Below the pieces are notes generated by a model. It saw only the letters and a list, made by a program, of their open reading frames with translations. It made no database searches and was not told the DNA's origin. Shown in pieces: positions 17,287 to 26,303 of a DNA stretch of 64,000 bases. The position numbers and the translations under genes are program-made. The stretch spans positions 1 to 64,000 of the forward strand of contig NZ_JAPUVO010000130.1 of the NCBI RefSeq assembly GCF_029255185.1. Reading direction: 5' to 3'. The first letter of the stretch is position 1, and every line of letters begins with the position of its first letter. This DNA comes from Propionivibrio sp. GTDB lineage: Bacteria > Pseudomonadota > Gammaproteobacteria > Burkholderiales > Rhodocyclaceae.

Positions 17287-18171
17287 TCAGGGATAGAAGA
17301 CGTACAGGCGATAGCCGGCCGCACTGATGCCTTTGGCATCGATCCAGAGACGCACGGTGATATCGGAGTTGGCCGCAAAAGGCTGGTCGGCTGGTGTCTT
17401 TGCTGAAAGATACTCGCTGGGGGGGAAAACACGACGGGCGATAGCGGCATCCTGCGTATCGGTCAATGAGAGTTCAAGTGAAGGATAGGCTTGTCCGTAG
17501 TTCGCCCGGTTGCGCAGCGAGGCATTGAGCACGAGCAGATTACCGCGTGCCGGGTCGGTTTGCAGGTCGGACATTTCTATGTTCACCAATTCGACGTGGC
17601 GGGGCAGGGGAATATCAACGTCGAGCGTCTGGCACAGCAACTCAAGTACTGGGCGCAAGCTGGGCATCGTAATGGCGATCTCGCTGCGAAAACGGAAGAC
17701 CAGTTGTCCTGCAAGAGCAAGAAGAAGCAGCAGGGCGGCGAGGACAAAGGGCCAGCGGGCGGCCTTGTCGACCGACAGCGACACCGGTTCGGCCATCACC
17801 CCTTCGCTCCACTTGCTGTAGCCGGGGATACCGGTAGTCTCACGCGGCATGATGAGCCCGGTTGCCCTGCCCAGTTCTTGTACGGCGGCTTCACTCAATG
17901 GCAGTACAACGGCTGGGCTTGAATCGACCTCGGGAGCGGGTGTTTCAGACACGAAGCCGGCTGCCTGATCGCCAGTGACTTGAGCAGCCGGCTCTAACGG
18001 CAGCGTGGACTGCGGCGCCGATGGGGCGCTTGTCTTCGCTTCATCAAGCAGGCTGTCGAGGGCATTGAAAACAGTCTGGCATTGCCCGCAACGCACCTTC
18101 CCGGCGCGCGCCTTCAATTGTTCCGGGGTAACGCGGAAGGTCGTCTGGCAGTCGGGGCAGCGAGTTTTCAT
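17287..18171 (-). CDS. MJ0042-type zinc-ribbon protein with DUF3426 domain
   Basis: A 294-residue protein with an N-terminal zinc ribbon (C5-x2-C8 and C28-x2-C31, MJ0042 type), a Pro/Ala-rich linker, one transmembrane segment near residues 140-160, and a C-terminal DUF3426 domain that should face the periplasm. The function is not established. It is consistently found near prmA in betaproteobacteria, as here. ATG 18171 overlaps the prmA stop in ATGA, so translation is coupled. The ribbon-membrane-periplasm layout could suit a sensor, but that is inference. Confidence 0.82.
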   Translation of the reverse strand: MKTRCPDCQTTFRVTPEQLKARAGKVRCGQCQTVFNALDSLLDEAKTSAPSAPQSTLPLEPAAQVTGDQAAGFVSETPAPEVDSSPAVVLPLSEAAVQELGRATGLIMPRETTGIPGYSKWSEGVMAEPVSLSVDKAARWPFVLAALLLLLALAGQLVFRFRSEIAITMPSLRPVLELLCQTLDVDIPLPRHVELVNIEMSDLQTDPARGNLLVLNASLRNRANYGQAYPSLELSLTDTQDAAIARRVFPPSEYLSAKTPADQPFAANSDITVRLWIDAKGISAAGYRLYVFYP

Positions 18172-19064
18172 CGCCTCGGTTTAATTCCCGTCAGACAGAC
18201 CCAGCCATCCCGCGTGTCGGTGACACTCAGCGTGGCATAGGGGGCATAACTGGCGATCAAATCTTCCGCCTGTTCAATAAGAATTCCAGAGAGCGCAAGC
18301 TTGCCGCCCGGACGGATGTATGAACAGATCGCCGGGGCCAGCGCCTTGAGCGGATTGGAGAGGATGTTGGCGACCACAATATCAAACTGCTCCTTGATGT
18401 CCTTTGCCGAATCGTCAAAGCGTGCACTTACATCGTTTGCTTTGGCGTTGCTTCTTGCCGCGCTGACGGCCTGCAAATCAATGTCGGCACCGAAAACGAC
18501 GCTGGCTCCGAGCTTGGCCGCTGCAATGGCCAGGATACCTGATCCGCAGCCGTAATCAAGAATCGAGACGCCGAGAGTAACCGAACGCTCCAGCCATTCA
18601 AGACAAAGACGGGTGGTTGGATGGGAGCCCGTGCCAAAAGCCATTCCCGGATCGAGGATCAGATTAATGGCGTCCGGATCAGGGGCTTGATGCCAGGATG
18701 GAACAATCCACAGACGCTCAGAAACGCGAATCGGGTCGAACTGCGACTGGGTAAGTTGCACCCAGTTCTGCTCAGCGACCACGTCCTGAGTGAACGTCGG
18801 AAGCGGGTCAAGTCCGGCGAGTGGGGCACAGATGGCGATCAAGGCTTTAACATCGGCGTCGGATTCGAGCAGGGCAACGACACGTGAACGTTCCCAACCC
18901 GGTGTGGTCGGCGAACCGGGTTCGCCGAATTGTGGCGTTTCGTTCGGCGTTCCAGCGTCGGCATCCTCAATGCTGGCCGACAGGGCGCCAGCTTCAAGCA
19001 AAGCGTCTGCAAGCGCCTCGGCATGCTGGCAGTCGGTTTCAATAGTGACGGAAAGCCAGGCCAT
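18168..19064 (-). CDS. prmA: Ribosomal protein L11 methyltransferase
   Basis: A 298-residue methyltransferase that trimethylates ribosomal protein L11. The N-terminal recognition domain starts MAWLSVTIETDCQHAEALAD. The catalytic domain holds the SAM loop LDYGCGSGILAIAA near residues 168-181 and the PrmA-type motif VVANILSNPL. Length and motif order fit PrmA well. The gene follows accC by 9 bases and overlaps the DUF3426 gene by 4, in the accB-accC-prmA order common in beta- and gammaproteobacteria. Confidence 0.93.
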   Translation of the reverse strand: MAWLSVTIETDCQHAEALADALLEAGALSASIEDADAGTPNETPQFGEPGSPTTPGWERSRVVALLESDADVKALIAICAPLAGLDPLPTFTQDVVAEQNWVQLTQSQFDPIRVSERLWIVPSWHQAPDPDAINLILDPGMAFGTGSHPTTRLCLEWLERSVTLGVSILDYGCGSGILAIAAAKLGASVVFGADIDLQAVSAARSNAKANDVSARFDDSAKDIKEQFDIVVANILSNPLKALAPAICSYIRPGGKLALSGILIEQAEDLIASYAPYATLSVTDTRDGWVCLTGIKPRR

Positions 19065-19073
19065 GGTGCCGGC

Positions 19074-20438
19074 TCAGCCGTCTTTCTTTACCTCGCCTTG
19101 GGCGGCGAGTTTTTTCTCAAGGTAGTGAATGTTCATTCCACCCTTGATGAAGCGAGCGTCCTGCATCAGTTCCTGGTGCAGCGCGATGTTTGTCTTAATG
19201 CCTTCGATACTCATCTCCGACAGTGCGATGCGCATGCGACGAATGGCCTGGTCACGGCTATCGCCGTAGGCGATCACCTTGGCCACCATCGAGTCATAGT
19301 GCTGCGGGACGGTGTACCCTTGATAGACATGCGAGTCGACTCGAATACCAGGACCGCCGGGCGGATGATAAGTGGTGATTTTTCCAGGAAATGGAACAAA
19401 CGTGTAGGGATCTTCGGCGTTAATGCGACATTCAATAGCGTGACCGCGAAAACTCAGGTCGCGCTGCCTGAAGCGCAACTTTTCGCCGGCAGCGACACGA
19501 ATTTGCTCCTGCACTAAATCAACGCCGGTAATCATTTCAGTCACCGGATGTTCGACCTGAATCCGGGTGTTCATTTCAATAAAATAAAACTCGCCATTCT
19601 CATAGAGGAACTCGAAGGTGCCGGCGCCACGATAATTGATACGCCGACAGGCTTCAGCACAGCGCTCACCGATGCGTGCAATATGACGCGTTGGGATTCC
19701 GGGCGCCGGCGCTTCTTCGATGATCTTCTGGTGGCGACGCTGCATTGAGCAATCACGCTCGCCAAGATAAACGGCATTCCTGAAACTATCGGCCAGCACC
19801 TGAATTTCCACATGGCGCGGGTTTTCGAGGAACCTCTCCATGTAAACGTTGGGGTTGCCGAAAAAGCTTTGTGCTTCCGAACGCGTCATGACTACCGCAT
19901 TGAGCAGCGCGGCTTCGGTATGCACCACCCGCATGCCGCGTCCACCACCACCGCCAGCGGCTTTGATGATTACCGGGTAACCGACAGCCTTGGCGGTTCG
20001 GATGATTTCCTTTGGGTCTTCGGGCAGTGCGCCCTCGGAACCGGGAACGCAGGGAACGCCGGCCACCTTCATGGCGTCCTTGGCCGAAACCTTGTCGCCC
20101 ATCAGACGGATTGTTTCGGGGCGCGGGCCGATGAAAACGAAGCCAGACGATTCAATTCGTTCAGCAAAATCGGCGTTCTCCGAGAGAAAACCGTAACCGG
20201 GGTGGATCGCCTCAGCGTCTGTAACCTCGGCCGCCGAGATGATCGCCGGAACGTTCAGATAGCTCAGATTGGATGGAGGCGGGCCGATACACACCGATTC
20301 GTCGGCGAGTTTGACGTATTTGGCATCGCGGTCGGCCTCGGAATGCACAACGACCGTCTTGATTCCCAACTCACGGCAGGCACGCTGGATGCGCAGGGCA
20401 ATTTCCCCACGATTGGCAATGAGCACTTTTCCGAACAT
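19074..20438 (-). CDS. accC: Acetyl-CoA carboxylase, biotin carboxylase subunit
   Basis: A 454-residue ATP-grasp enzyme that carboxylates the biotin on AccB, the first committed step of fatty acid synthesis. Visible features are the N-terminal [14 protein letters not shown], the glycine-rich ATP loop [10 protein letters not shown], the substrate-site [12 protein letters not shown], and the catalytic region [13 protein letters not shown]. The length matches E. coli AccC (449). It lies 14 bases after accB in the same operon. Confidence 0.96.
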   Translation of the reverse strand: MFGKVLIANRGEIALRIQRACRELGIKTVVVHSEADRDAKYVKLADESVCIGPPPSNLSYLNVPAIISAAEVTDAEAIHPGYGFLSENADFAERIESSGFVFIGPRPETIRLMGDKVSAKDAMKVAGVPCVPGSEGALPEDPKEIIRTAKAVGYPVIIKAAGGGGGRGMRVVHTEAALLNAVVMTRSEAQSFFGNPNVYMERFLENPRHVEIQVLADSFRNAVYLGERDCSMQRRHQKIIEEAPAPGIPTRHIARIGERCAEACRRINYRGAGTFEFLYENGEFYFIEMNTRIQVEHPVTEMITGVDLVQEQIRVAAGEKLRFRQRDLSFRGHAIECRINAEDPYTFVPFPGKITTYHPPGGPGIRVDSHVYQGYTVPQHYDSMVAKVIAYGDSRDQAIRRMRIALSEMSIEGIKTNIALHQELMQDARFIKGGMNIHYLEKKLAAQGEVKKDG

Positions 20439-20452
20439 GGCGCAACGCCCCC

Positions 20453-20902
20453 TTAGCCGATGATGAATAGGGGTTCGCCATACTCGACCGGCTGACCATT
20501 CTCGACCAGGATGGCTTTTACTGTTCCGGAGCAGTCAGATTCAATTTCATTGAGCAGTTTCATGGCCTCGACGATGCACAGCGTTTCGCCTGACTTGACA
20601 GCGCTGCCGATTTCGACAAAGGGGTCGGAACCGGGGCTGGCCGAGCGGTAGAAGGTGCCGACCATCGGCGATTTGACGACCTGCCCGTTAGGCAGATCGG
20701 ATTCCTCTGCGGCCGTGGCCACTGTTGCAGCAAGTACTGGGGCGGCCAGTGACGCTGCTTGCGGCATCATATAGGTTTGCTGAGGAGCAGCCAGGGGTTG
20801 TTTGGCGATACGAACCCGTTCCTCGCCCTCGGTGACTTCAAGTTCGGTAATGCCTGATTCCTCGACCAGATCAATGAGCTTCTTGAGTTTGCGCAAATCC
20901 AT
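20453..20902 (-). CDS. accB: Biotin carboxyl carrier protein of acetyl-CoA carboxylase
   Basis: A 149-residue carrier protein. The C-terminal biotinyl domain contains [10 protein letters not shown] with the biotin-accepting K115. The N-terminus [18 protein letters not shown] is typical of the family, and an Ala/Pro-rich linker joins the two. ATG 20902 is preceded by a strong AAGGAGG ribosome site at 7 bases. An unusual hairpin-rich leader lies upstream (see the regulatory entry). The aroQ gene often found before accB in betaproteobacteria is replaced here by a TlpA-like gene. Confidence 0.95.
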   Translation of the reverse strand: MDLRKLKKLIDLVEESGITELEVTEGEERVRIAKQPLAAPQQTYMMPQAASLAAPVLAATVATAAEESDLPNGQVVKSPMVGTFYRSASPGSDPFVEIGSAVKSGETLCIVEAMKLLNEIESDCSGTVKAILVENGQPVEYGEPLFIIG

Positions 20903-21018
20903 TAATAGCCTCCTTCTAGAACAGATAATTGCCAGCAGGATAAGGCTGGCGCGGCTGGTTGCCGTGAACTCAGCCTGACTTGATTTGATTTTTCAAAGTG
21001 CTCGATTGCAAGCAATTT

Positions 21019-21070
21019 CAGGGATTTTCCATCCAGACAGGGCGAAAATCCCTGTGAGTTTTGTCTGGCA
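21019..21070 (-). promoter_or_regulatory. Hairpin-forming leader upstream of accB
   Basis: In the 221-base gap between the TlpA-like gene and accB, an 11-bp perfect inverted repeat pairs 21019-21029 with 21044-21054 (CAGGGATTTTC/GAAAATCCCTG). A second pair, CCAGACA and TGTCTGG, flanks and interleaves with it (about 21033-21039 and 21063-21069). The two pairings exclude each other, as in attenuator-type RNA switches. No U-tract follows either, so a classic intrinsic terminator is not seen. The structure could instead end the upstream transcript or bind a protein. Confidence 0.4.
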
Positions 21071-21123
21071 ATGGAAGATTTTACACCGTTATGTCTGCAA
21101 GTTTGCCGTATATCACAGCATTT

Positions 21124-21672
21124 TTATCGCCGGACAATTTTTGGCAGCAGCGTATCGAGTTCCTGTTCGAAAATGCGGCCCAGCCGAGCCAGTTGAGCCT
21201 CGCCGCCGGGCCCGAGAACAACGGTATAGGGCAGTGCCAGGCGCGAATTACCAAGATCTCGGATCAGTTCGGCACCTTCCGAATCGGCGATGAGAAGTGG
21301 GTAGCTGACTGCTTGCTGCTTCGAGAAACTGATGACGTTGTCTGCCGTATCAAGAGCGATGCCAACAAATTGAACGCCATTTGCTGAATATTTTGTTTGT
21401 AACCGTGAAAAATAGGGCATTTCCTCACGGCAGGGTGGGCACCAACTTGCCCAGAAGTTGACGACCAAAGTTTTTCCCTGCCACTGAGAGAGCGCCTGAA
21501 CTTTGCCGTTGGCGTCGACCAAACGGGTAGCAAAAAGGCGCGCAATGGCTGCGCCGGATACGACTGGCAAGGAAGTTTCGGGCGCGCGCGCGACAAAACC
21601 AAGATAGGTACCGGCAACCAGGGCCGCGATAGCGACGACAAGACCTGCGAAAAGGGATTTTCTCCTTCTCAT
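21124..21672 (-). CDS. TlpA/ResA-like thioredoxin-family protein
   Basis: A 182-residue exported or membrane-anchored thiol-disulfide protein. A basic N-terminus and one hydrophobic segment (about residues 6-28) are followed by a thioredoxin fold with the redox site W77-C78-P-P-C81 in NFWASWCPPCREEMP. A cis-Pro region appears as ALPYTVVLG. Such proteins reduce apocytochromes or other periplasmic thiols. The link to cytochrome biogenesis is plausible but not proven, since the oxidase cluster lies nearby but is separate. ATG 21672 overlaps the stop of the preceding gene as ATGA. Confidence 0.85.
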   Translation of the reverse strand: MRRRKSLFAGLVVAIAALVAGTYLGFVARAPETSLPVVSGAAIARLFATRLVDANGKVQALSQWQGKTLVVNFWASWCPPCREEMPYFSRLQTKYSANGVQFVGIALDTADNVISFSKQQAVSYPLLIADSEGAELIRDLGNSRLALPYTVVLGPGGEAQLARLGRIFEQELDTLLPKIVRR

Positions 21673-22277
21673 GGGATGTCCGTGCCTGGAGAATTCAAAA
21701 GTCTATTTACGGCGTCGAGGCGGGCGTGCTGCCGAATTTTGCCGTCACGGGTCTTGAACATGATGCGCTCCTCGCGTGCCGGATAAACAATCAGATTGAC
21801 TACGGCGTCCTCGTCATGGATAGTCAGCACAGCTTCCGCGCGTGGCGAGCGCGGAACGCTGTGCTCGTAGTCAAAATGCTGGTTGAGCATGAATATTTCG
21901 ACATCCTTGGCGTTATCGGTGAATAACTGAATGTCTATTTCGGCATAACGGCCAGCACTCCCGTCGAGCACCGGGCCTGTAAGATAGGGATTAAATCTAT
22001 GCATGATCACCATTATTTCACTGGCTTTTTGCCGAAGATAGTCAACTCTTGCATTGTGCTCTTCATCCTGGAACAGGCGCTGGTAAATTTGCAACTCAGT
22101 GTCGATCTCGGCGTTTTCAGGGAGGTGGGTGTTTTCCGGCAGGCCCAGGCCACTCGCCGCCTTGCGCTTGGCCAGCGCATAATCACTGATGCCATTCTCG
22201 GCGATCAGCCGGGCGGCGGCGCTGGCAATCAGTTTGCGCAATTGAGTGGTATTCCGGTGATCGTTGGCTCGGGGCAT
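21669..22277 (-). CDS. Conserved betaproteobacterial protein of unknown function
   Basis: A 202-residue soluble protein. The N-terminal half is helical (LRKLIASAAARLIAENGISDYALAKRKAA in outline). The C-terminal half is strand-rich with EIDIQLFTDNAKDVEIFMLN. I recognise it as a widespread betaproteobacterial family often labelled UDP-N-acetylmuramate-alanine ligase in databases. It has no Mur ligase P-loop or domain, so that name looks wrong; the label may have spread from its genomic neighbour mpl, which is divergent here. It is translationally coupled to the TlpA-like gene. Confidence 0.7.
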   Translation of the reverse strand: MPRANDHRNTTQLRKLIASAAARLIAENGISDYALAKRKAASGLGLPENTHLPENAEIDTELQIYQRLFQDEEHNARVDYLRQKASEIMVIMHRFNPYLTGPVLDGSAGRYAEIDIQLFTDNAKDVEIFMLNQHFDYEHSVPRSPRAEAVLTIHDEDAVVNLIVYPAREERIMFKTRDGKIRQHARLDAVNRLLNSPGTDIP

Positions 22278-22290
22278 GGTGTGGATGTCG

Positions 22291-22317
22291 GTTAACTCGT
22301 TTTGCTAACGATTTAAC
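22291..22317. promoter_or_regulatory. Inverted repeat between divergent genes, candidate operator
   Basis: GTTAACTCGTT at 22291-22301 pairs with AACGATTTAAC at 22307-22317, with 10 of 11 positions complementary around a 5-base centre. It sits 13 bases upstream of the minus-strand unknown-function gene and 71 bases upstream of mpl. The position suits a regulator of either promoter. A possible mpl -10 (TACAAT) lies at about 22330-22335. No regulator is recognised. Confidence 0.35.
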
Positions 22318-22388
22318 ACGTCTGCAAGGGTACAATTCACGCGCTTCGGCGCCGGGGCTGTCGGCCAATTCTAACTTGGATTTTTTAA

Positions 22389-23768
22389 ATGCATATTCAT
22401 ATTCTTGGCATCTGCGGCACCTTCATGGGTGGCATAGCCCAGCTGGCTCGCACTGCCGGACACCGAGTCACCGGCTGCGACAGTGGCGTTTATCCGCCGA
22501 TGAGCACGCAGCTTGAAGCCGCTGGCATCGAACTCGTCGAAGGCTACGGCAGCGAGCAGATCGCTCTCAAGCCGGATTGCTATGTGGTGGGCAATGCCAT
22601 TTCACGCGGTAACCCGCTGCTGGAAGAACTGCTGGATCGCGGCCTGCCCTACGTTTCCGGCCCCCAATGGCTGGCCGATAATGTTTTGCAGGGGCGTTGG
22701 GTGCTGGCGGTCGCCGGAACGCATGGCAAAACAACGACCTCGGCAATGCTGGCCTGGATTCTCGAAGATGCCGGCCTAAATCCGGGCTTCCTGATTGGTG
22801 GCGTCCCAATAAACTTCGGCGTATCGGCAAGACTATCGGGGAAATCAAGCGATTCTCCGTTCTTTGTGATCGAAGCCGACGAATACGACACTGCCTTTTG
22901 CGACAAGCGTTCGAAGTTCATCCACTACCGGCCAAGAACTTTGATTCTGAACAACCTTGAGTTCGATCATGCGGATATCTTCGTCGATCTGGCTGCGATC
23001 GAAACACAATTTCACCATTTAGTGCGTACTATGCCACGCCAAGGCCTGTTGCTCAGTAACGCCGCTGAAACCAGCCTCGAGCGAGTCCTGGCGCGAGGCT
23101 GCTGGACGCCAGTCGAACCTTTTAACGCGCTTTCGGGCTGGCATGGCCAAGGCAATGACGCTGATGGCTCGTTACGCCTGATGCGTGGCGAACAGGAGAT
23201 CGGCGCCACGCAGTGGGCCGTGAACGGCGAGCACAATCGCGCTAACGCCGTGGCGGCGCTGCTCGCTGCGCGACACGTTGGCGTTCCGCTGGACCAAGGG
23301 CTGGCGGCCTTGTCGCGCTTTGAAAATGTCAAGCGCCGGCTTGAACTGCGTGGCACCGTTCGCGGCATCAGCGTCTACGACGATTTCGCCCATCACCCGA
23401 CGGCAATTGCTACAACAGTCGCCGGATTACGTCGCAAGATAGGTGGCGGGGCCAATGCGCCGCGTATTCTGGCCGTCCTTGAGCCGCGCTCGAACACCAT
23501 GAAACTTGGTGTCATGAAGGCGCAACTGCCGGCCAGCCTGGCAGACGCCGATCAGGTGTTCTGCTATGGCGCCAATCTCGGCTGGGACGCCGCCGAGGCT
23601 CTGGCGCCGCTGGGCGACAAGGCGGTCGTCGCCGACAATCTGGACGCTCTCGTCAAGCGCATCGTTGCTGCCGCACATTCCGGCGACCAGATCCTGGTGA
23701 TGAGCAATGGCGGTTTCGGCGGTATCCACGACAAGCTGCTGGCGGCACTCCTACGCGGTGTGACTTGA
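22389..23768 (+). CDS. mpl: UDP-N-acetylmuramate:L-alanyl-gamma-D-glutamyl-meso-diaminopimelate ligase
   Basis: A 459-residue cytoplasmic Mur ligase that recycles murein tripeptide by joining it to UDP-MurNAc. The N-terminal MHIHILGICGTFMGGIA is the Mpl/MurC-type Rossmann loop. The ATP P-loop GTHGKTTTSAM is at about residues 111-121, and DDFAHHPTAI and LEPRSNTMK mark the later Mur ligase motifs. The GTFMG motif separates Mpl from MurC. It overlaps the convergent ctaA gene by 18 bases. Confidence 0.93.
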   Translation: MHIHILGICGTFMGGIAQLARTAGHRVTGCDSGVYPPMSTQLEAAGIELVEGYGSEQIALKPDCYVVGNAISRGNPLLEELLDRGLPYVSGPQWLADNVLQGRWVLAVAGTHGKTTTSAMLAWILEDAGLNPGFLIGGVPINFGVSARLSGKSSDSPFFVIEADEYDTAFCDKRSKFIHYRPRTLILNNLEFDHADIFVDLAAIETQFHHLVRTMPRQGLLLSNAAETSLERVLARGCWTPVEPFNALSGWHGQGNDADGSLRLMRGEQEIGATQWAVNGEHNRANAVAALLAARHVGVPLDQGLAALSRFENVKRRLELRGTVRGISVYDDFAHHPTAIATTVAGLRRKIGGGANAPRILAVLEPRSNTMKLGVMKAQLPASLADADQVFCYGANLGWDAAEALAPLGDKAVVADNLDALVKRIVAAAHSGDQILVMSNGGFGGIHDKLLAALLRGVT

Positions 23769-24749
23769 CGCTTGCCAAAGCTGGAAATTGAATGCCAGAG
23801 TCACGCTGAGCAGGACAGCGGCGCCAGCGTTGTGGGCAACGGCGACAGGCAGGGGCAGCGCAAGCAGGATGTTAGCGATGCCCAGCCCGACCTGAACGAG
23901 CAAGGCGGCGGCGAGCAGTCGTCCCCACGGGCGCCATTCGGGTCGGCGTAAAACCCAGGCCAGTCGGCCAACGATTACCGTCACAATCAGTGCGCCAAAC
24001 CGGTGTGACCAATGAATGGCCGTCAGCGCAGTGTTCGAGAGCAGCGCGCCATCAGCGCTCTGGCCAAGTTCGCGACGCATCTGAAAACCCTGGGCGAAGT
24101 CCATCTCCGGCAGCCAGACGCCAAGGCAGGTCGGAAAGTCGCCGCAGGCCAGGGCGGCGTAGTTGCTGCTCACCCAGCCGCCGAGTGCAATTTGGACGCC
24201 GACCACGAACAGGGCAAGCGCAGCGTGAATTCTGAGTGCTCGCAACTCTCCCCCAAATAAAAGCTGCCCGCCGTGGTGCTGGCGCAGCAGCAGCCAGACC
24301 AGCAGGGACAAAGTCATCATGCCGCCGAGCAGATGGGCGCTGACGATCACCGGTTTGAGCAGCAAGGTGACGGTCCACATGCCGAGCAGTGCCTGTACGC
24401 CGACGACGCCGACCAATACGCTCGGGAGCCATGGCGACTGGTGCAGGGCGCGATGGTGTCGCCAGGCGAGCAGCGCGATAAGAGCGATCAGTAGGCCAAG
24501 GCCGCCGGCAAAGTAGCGATGCACCATTTCCTTCCACGCCTTGTGCCCCTCGACCGGCTTGCCGGGGAAGGCTTGCAACGCGGCTGACTGCTCGTGCGCA
24601 GCGGCGGGGACGCCAATCAGCTGACCGTAGCAACCGGGCCAGTCGGGGCAGCCTAGTCCGGCGTCCGACAGGCGGACATAGGCGCCGAGCAAGATCACGC
24701 CAAAGGCAAGCAGCGTGGCGACGACCAGCAGTTGGCGATAAAGGCGCAT
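23751..24749 (-). CDS. ctaA: Heme A synthase (COX15/CtaA)
   Basis: A 332-residue membrane enzyme that oxidises the heme O methyl group to make heme A for the aa3 oxidase. About eight hydrophobic segments are visible. Conserved His residues occur in MVHRYFAGGLG and in the later WSHRFGALIV segment. The region ADAGLGCPDWPGC is the type 1 COX15 pattern in which paired Cys residues follow the first membrane segment. It ends the oxidase assembly operon, 6 bases after ctaB, and its 3' end overlaps mpl on the other strand. Confidence 0.92.
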   Translation of the reverse strand: MRLYRQLLVVATLLAFGVILLGAYVRLSDAGLGCPDWPGCYGQLIGVPAAAHEQSAALQAFPGKPVEGHKAWKEMVHRYFAGGLGLLIALIALLAWRHHRALHQSPWLPSVLVGVVGVQALLGMWTVTLLLKPVIVSAHLLGGMMTLSLLVWLLLRQHHGGQLLFGGELRALRIHAALALFVVGVQIALGGWVSSNYAALACGDFPTCLGVWLPEMDFAQGFQMRRELGQSADGALLSNTALTAIHWSHRFGALIVTVIVGRLAWVLRRPEWRPWGRLLAAALLVQVGLGIANILLALPLPVAVAHNAGAAVLLSVTLAFNFQLWQASSHTA

Positions 24750-24755
24750 GGCTGC

Positions 24756-25661
24756 TCAGATGAAATGGTCAGCCAGTAGTACGGCGAAGAGCAGTGTCAG
24801 ATAGATGATCGACCAGCGGAAGGTACGCTTGGCCAATGCATCGCTGTAATTGCGCCACAAGGCGATAGCGTATGCCAGAAAGATCGCGTCCAATACCAGT
24901 ACCGCAGCCAGATACCCCAGCCCGCTCATGCCCAGGGTGTAGGGCAGCACCGTCGCGCCGCTGAGCATGACAACGTAAAGCAAGCTGTGCAAGCAGGTGA
25001 ACTCGACACCGTGCGTGACCGGCAGCATCGGCAGGCCGGCCTTGGCATAATCAGCGCGCCGGTAGCAGGCCAGCGCCCAGAAGTGTGGCGGTGTCCAGAT
25101 GAAAATGATCAGGAAGAGAATCAGCGCTTCCGGGCCGACATTGCCGGTCATCGCGGTCCAGCCGAGAAGCGGGGGCATGGCCCCCGAAGCACCGCCGATC
25201 ACGATGTTCATCGGCGTCGCCGGTTTGAGCAGGAGGGTGTAGATCACCGCGTAGCCGAGGAAGGTAGCCAGCGTCAGCCACATGGTCAGGGGATTGACCA
25301 AGGCGTAGAGCAGCCACAGACCGTTACCGCCGACCAGAGTAGCCAAGGCCAGGGTCTCGGCCGGCGAAACGCTTCCCCGTGCCGTCGGCCGGGCTCGGGT
25401 TCGCGCCATGCGCGCATCAACTGTCCTTTCGACCAGGCAGTTGATCGCCGCCGCCGCACCGGCGACCAGGGCGATTCCTGCCGACGCGGCGAGGAAGAGG
25501 CCAAGCGGTGGAAAGTCGGGCGTGGCGAGAAACATGCCGATCATCGCGGTAAACACGATCAAGCTATTAACGCGCGGTTTGCACAAACCAAAGAAGTCAG
25601 CGAGGCGCTGCCCAAGTGGGCGCGGGGCGGTGACCTGGTGGCGTCTGACAGTGACGGACAT
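24756..25661 (-). CDS. ctaB: Protoheme IX farnesyltransferase (heme O synthase)
   Basis: A 301-residue UbiA-superfamily prenyltransferase that converts heme B to heme O, the step before CtaA. The first Asp-rich site is [19 protein letters not shown]. Nine hydrophobic segments are spread along the chain. The start ATG 25661 has AGGAG at 5 bases upstream. It lies between the SCO-like gene and ctaA in the same direction, so heme A synthesis is transcribed with the oxidase subunits. Confidence 0.93.
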   Translation of the reverse strand: MSVTVRRHQVTAPRPLGQRLADFFGLCKPRVNSLIVFTAMIGMFLATPDFPPLGLFLAASAGIALVAGAAAAINCLVERTVDARMARTRARPTARGSVSPAETLALATLVGGNGLWLLYALVNPLTMWLTLATFLGYAVIYTLLLKPATPMNIVIGGASGAMPPLLGWTAMTGNVGPEALILFLIIFIWTPPHFWALACYRRADYAKAGLPMLPVTHGVEFTCLHSLLYVVMLSGATVLPYTLGMSGLGYLAAVLVLDAIFLAYAIALWRNYSDALAKRTFRWSIIYLTLLFAVLLADHFI

Positions 25662-25680
25662 GCAACTCCTCCTAAAACGG

Positions 25681-26286
25681 TTAGCGGATCCAGGAATACT
25701 TCAGCAGGCGCTCAAGATCCTTGAGTACGCCGCGCAGATCGTTCGGCTCGGCATAGCGCATCATGACATTGCCTAGCGGGTCGACAATGTATATAGGGTG
25801 CCCACGACCATCAAGTGCGCGCTCCCAGGCATCGACTGCGGTCCCGGACGGTACGCTGGCAATGACCAGATCGGGGAAGCGCTGCTGCACCTGCACCAGA
25901 TTTGCCGTATCGGCCGCACCGCCAACGAAGAGGACACGCTGCAGACGGCTTTGCTCCTTGTTAAGTGCGACGTGCACCTGAAGCATCTGCTGCAGTCTGG
26001 TCTGACAACTGGCGTTGCATACATCCTGGACAGGCATCAGCAGCAGCCATTTGCCGCGCAATTCGGTACTCGGCAGGGGGCGTCCATCGCCATGCAAAAG
26101 GCCGGTTTCCGGCAGAGGGCGGGGTGGTTGCAGCAGGTCGCCGTGGTTGGCGAACTTCCCAGGGCGCCAGTCCAGCCAGAACAGTCCACTACTGATGAAG
26201 AAGGGCAGAAAGAATATGGTTGCCAGCAACAATAGCGTGCGTCGTGAAGAATTTGGCGTTGGCAGGGCTGCGGTCATGGTCGGCAT
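25681..26286 (-). CDS. SCO/thioredoxin-like membrane protein of the cytochrome oxidase operon
   Basis: A 201-residue protein with an N-terminal membrane anchor (about residues 14-38) followed by a thioredoxin-like domain. The position between surf1 and ctaB is where betaproteobacteria carry a cytochrome-oxidase-associated membrane protein. The expected copper motif CxxxC appears as CNASCQTR, with two Cys three residues apart, so a redox or copper role is possible. ATG 26286 is preferred because GGAA lies just upstream and it clears the surf1 stop; a start at 26421 would overlap it. Confidence 0.7.
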   Translation of the reverse strand: MPTMTAALPTPNSSRRTLLLLATIFFLPFFISSGLFWLDWRPGKFANHGDLLQPPRPLPETGLLHGDGRPLPSTELRGKWLLLMPVQDVCNASCQTRLQQMLQVHVALNKEQSRLQRVLFVGGAADTANLVQVQQRFPDLVIASVPSGTAVDAWERALDGRGHPIYIVDPLGNVMMRYAEPNDLRGVLKDLERLLKYSWIR

Positions 26287-26303
26287 GGGGGTTCCGGTAA
26301 AAG

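Noticed and set aside
24987..25724. 245-codon open frame opposite ctaB
   Set aside because: Low-complexity Arg/Gln/Gly product without domains, antisense to a clear enzyme gene.
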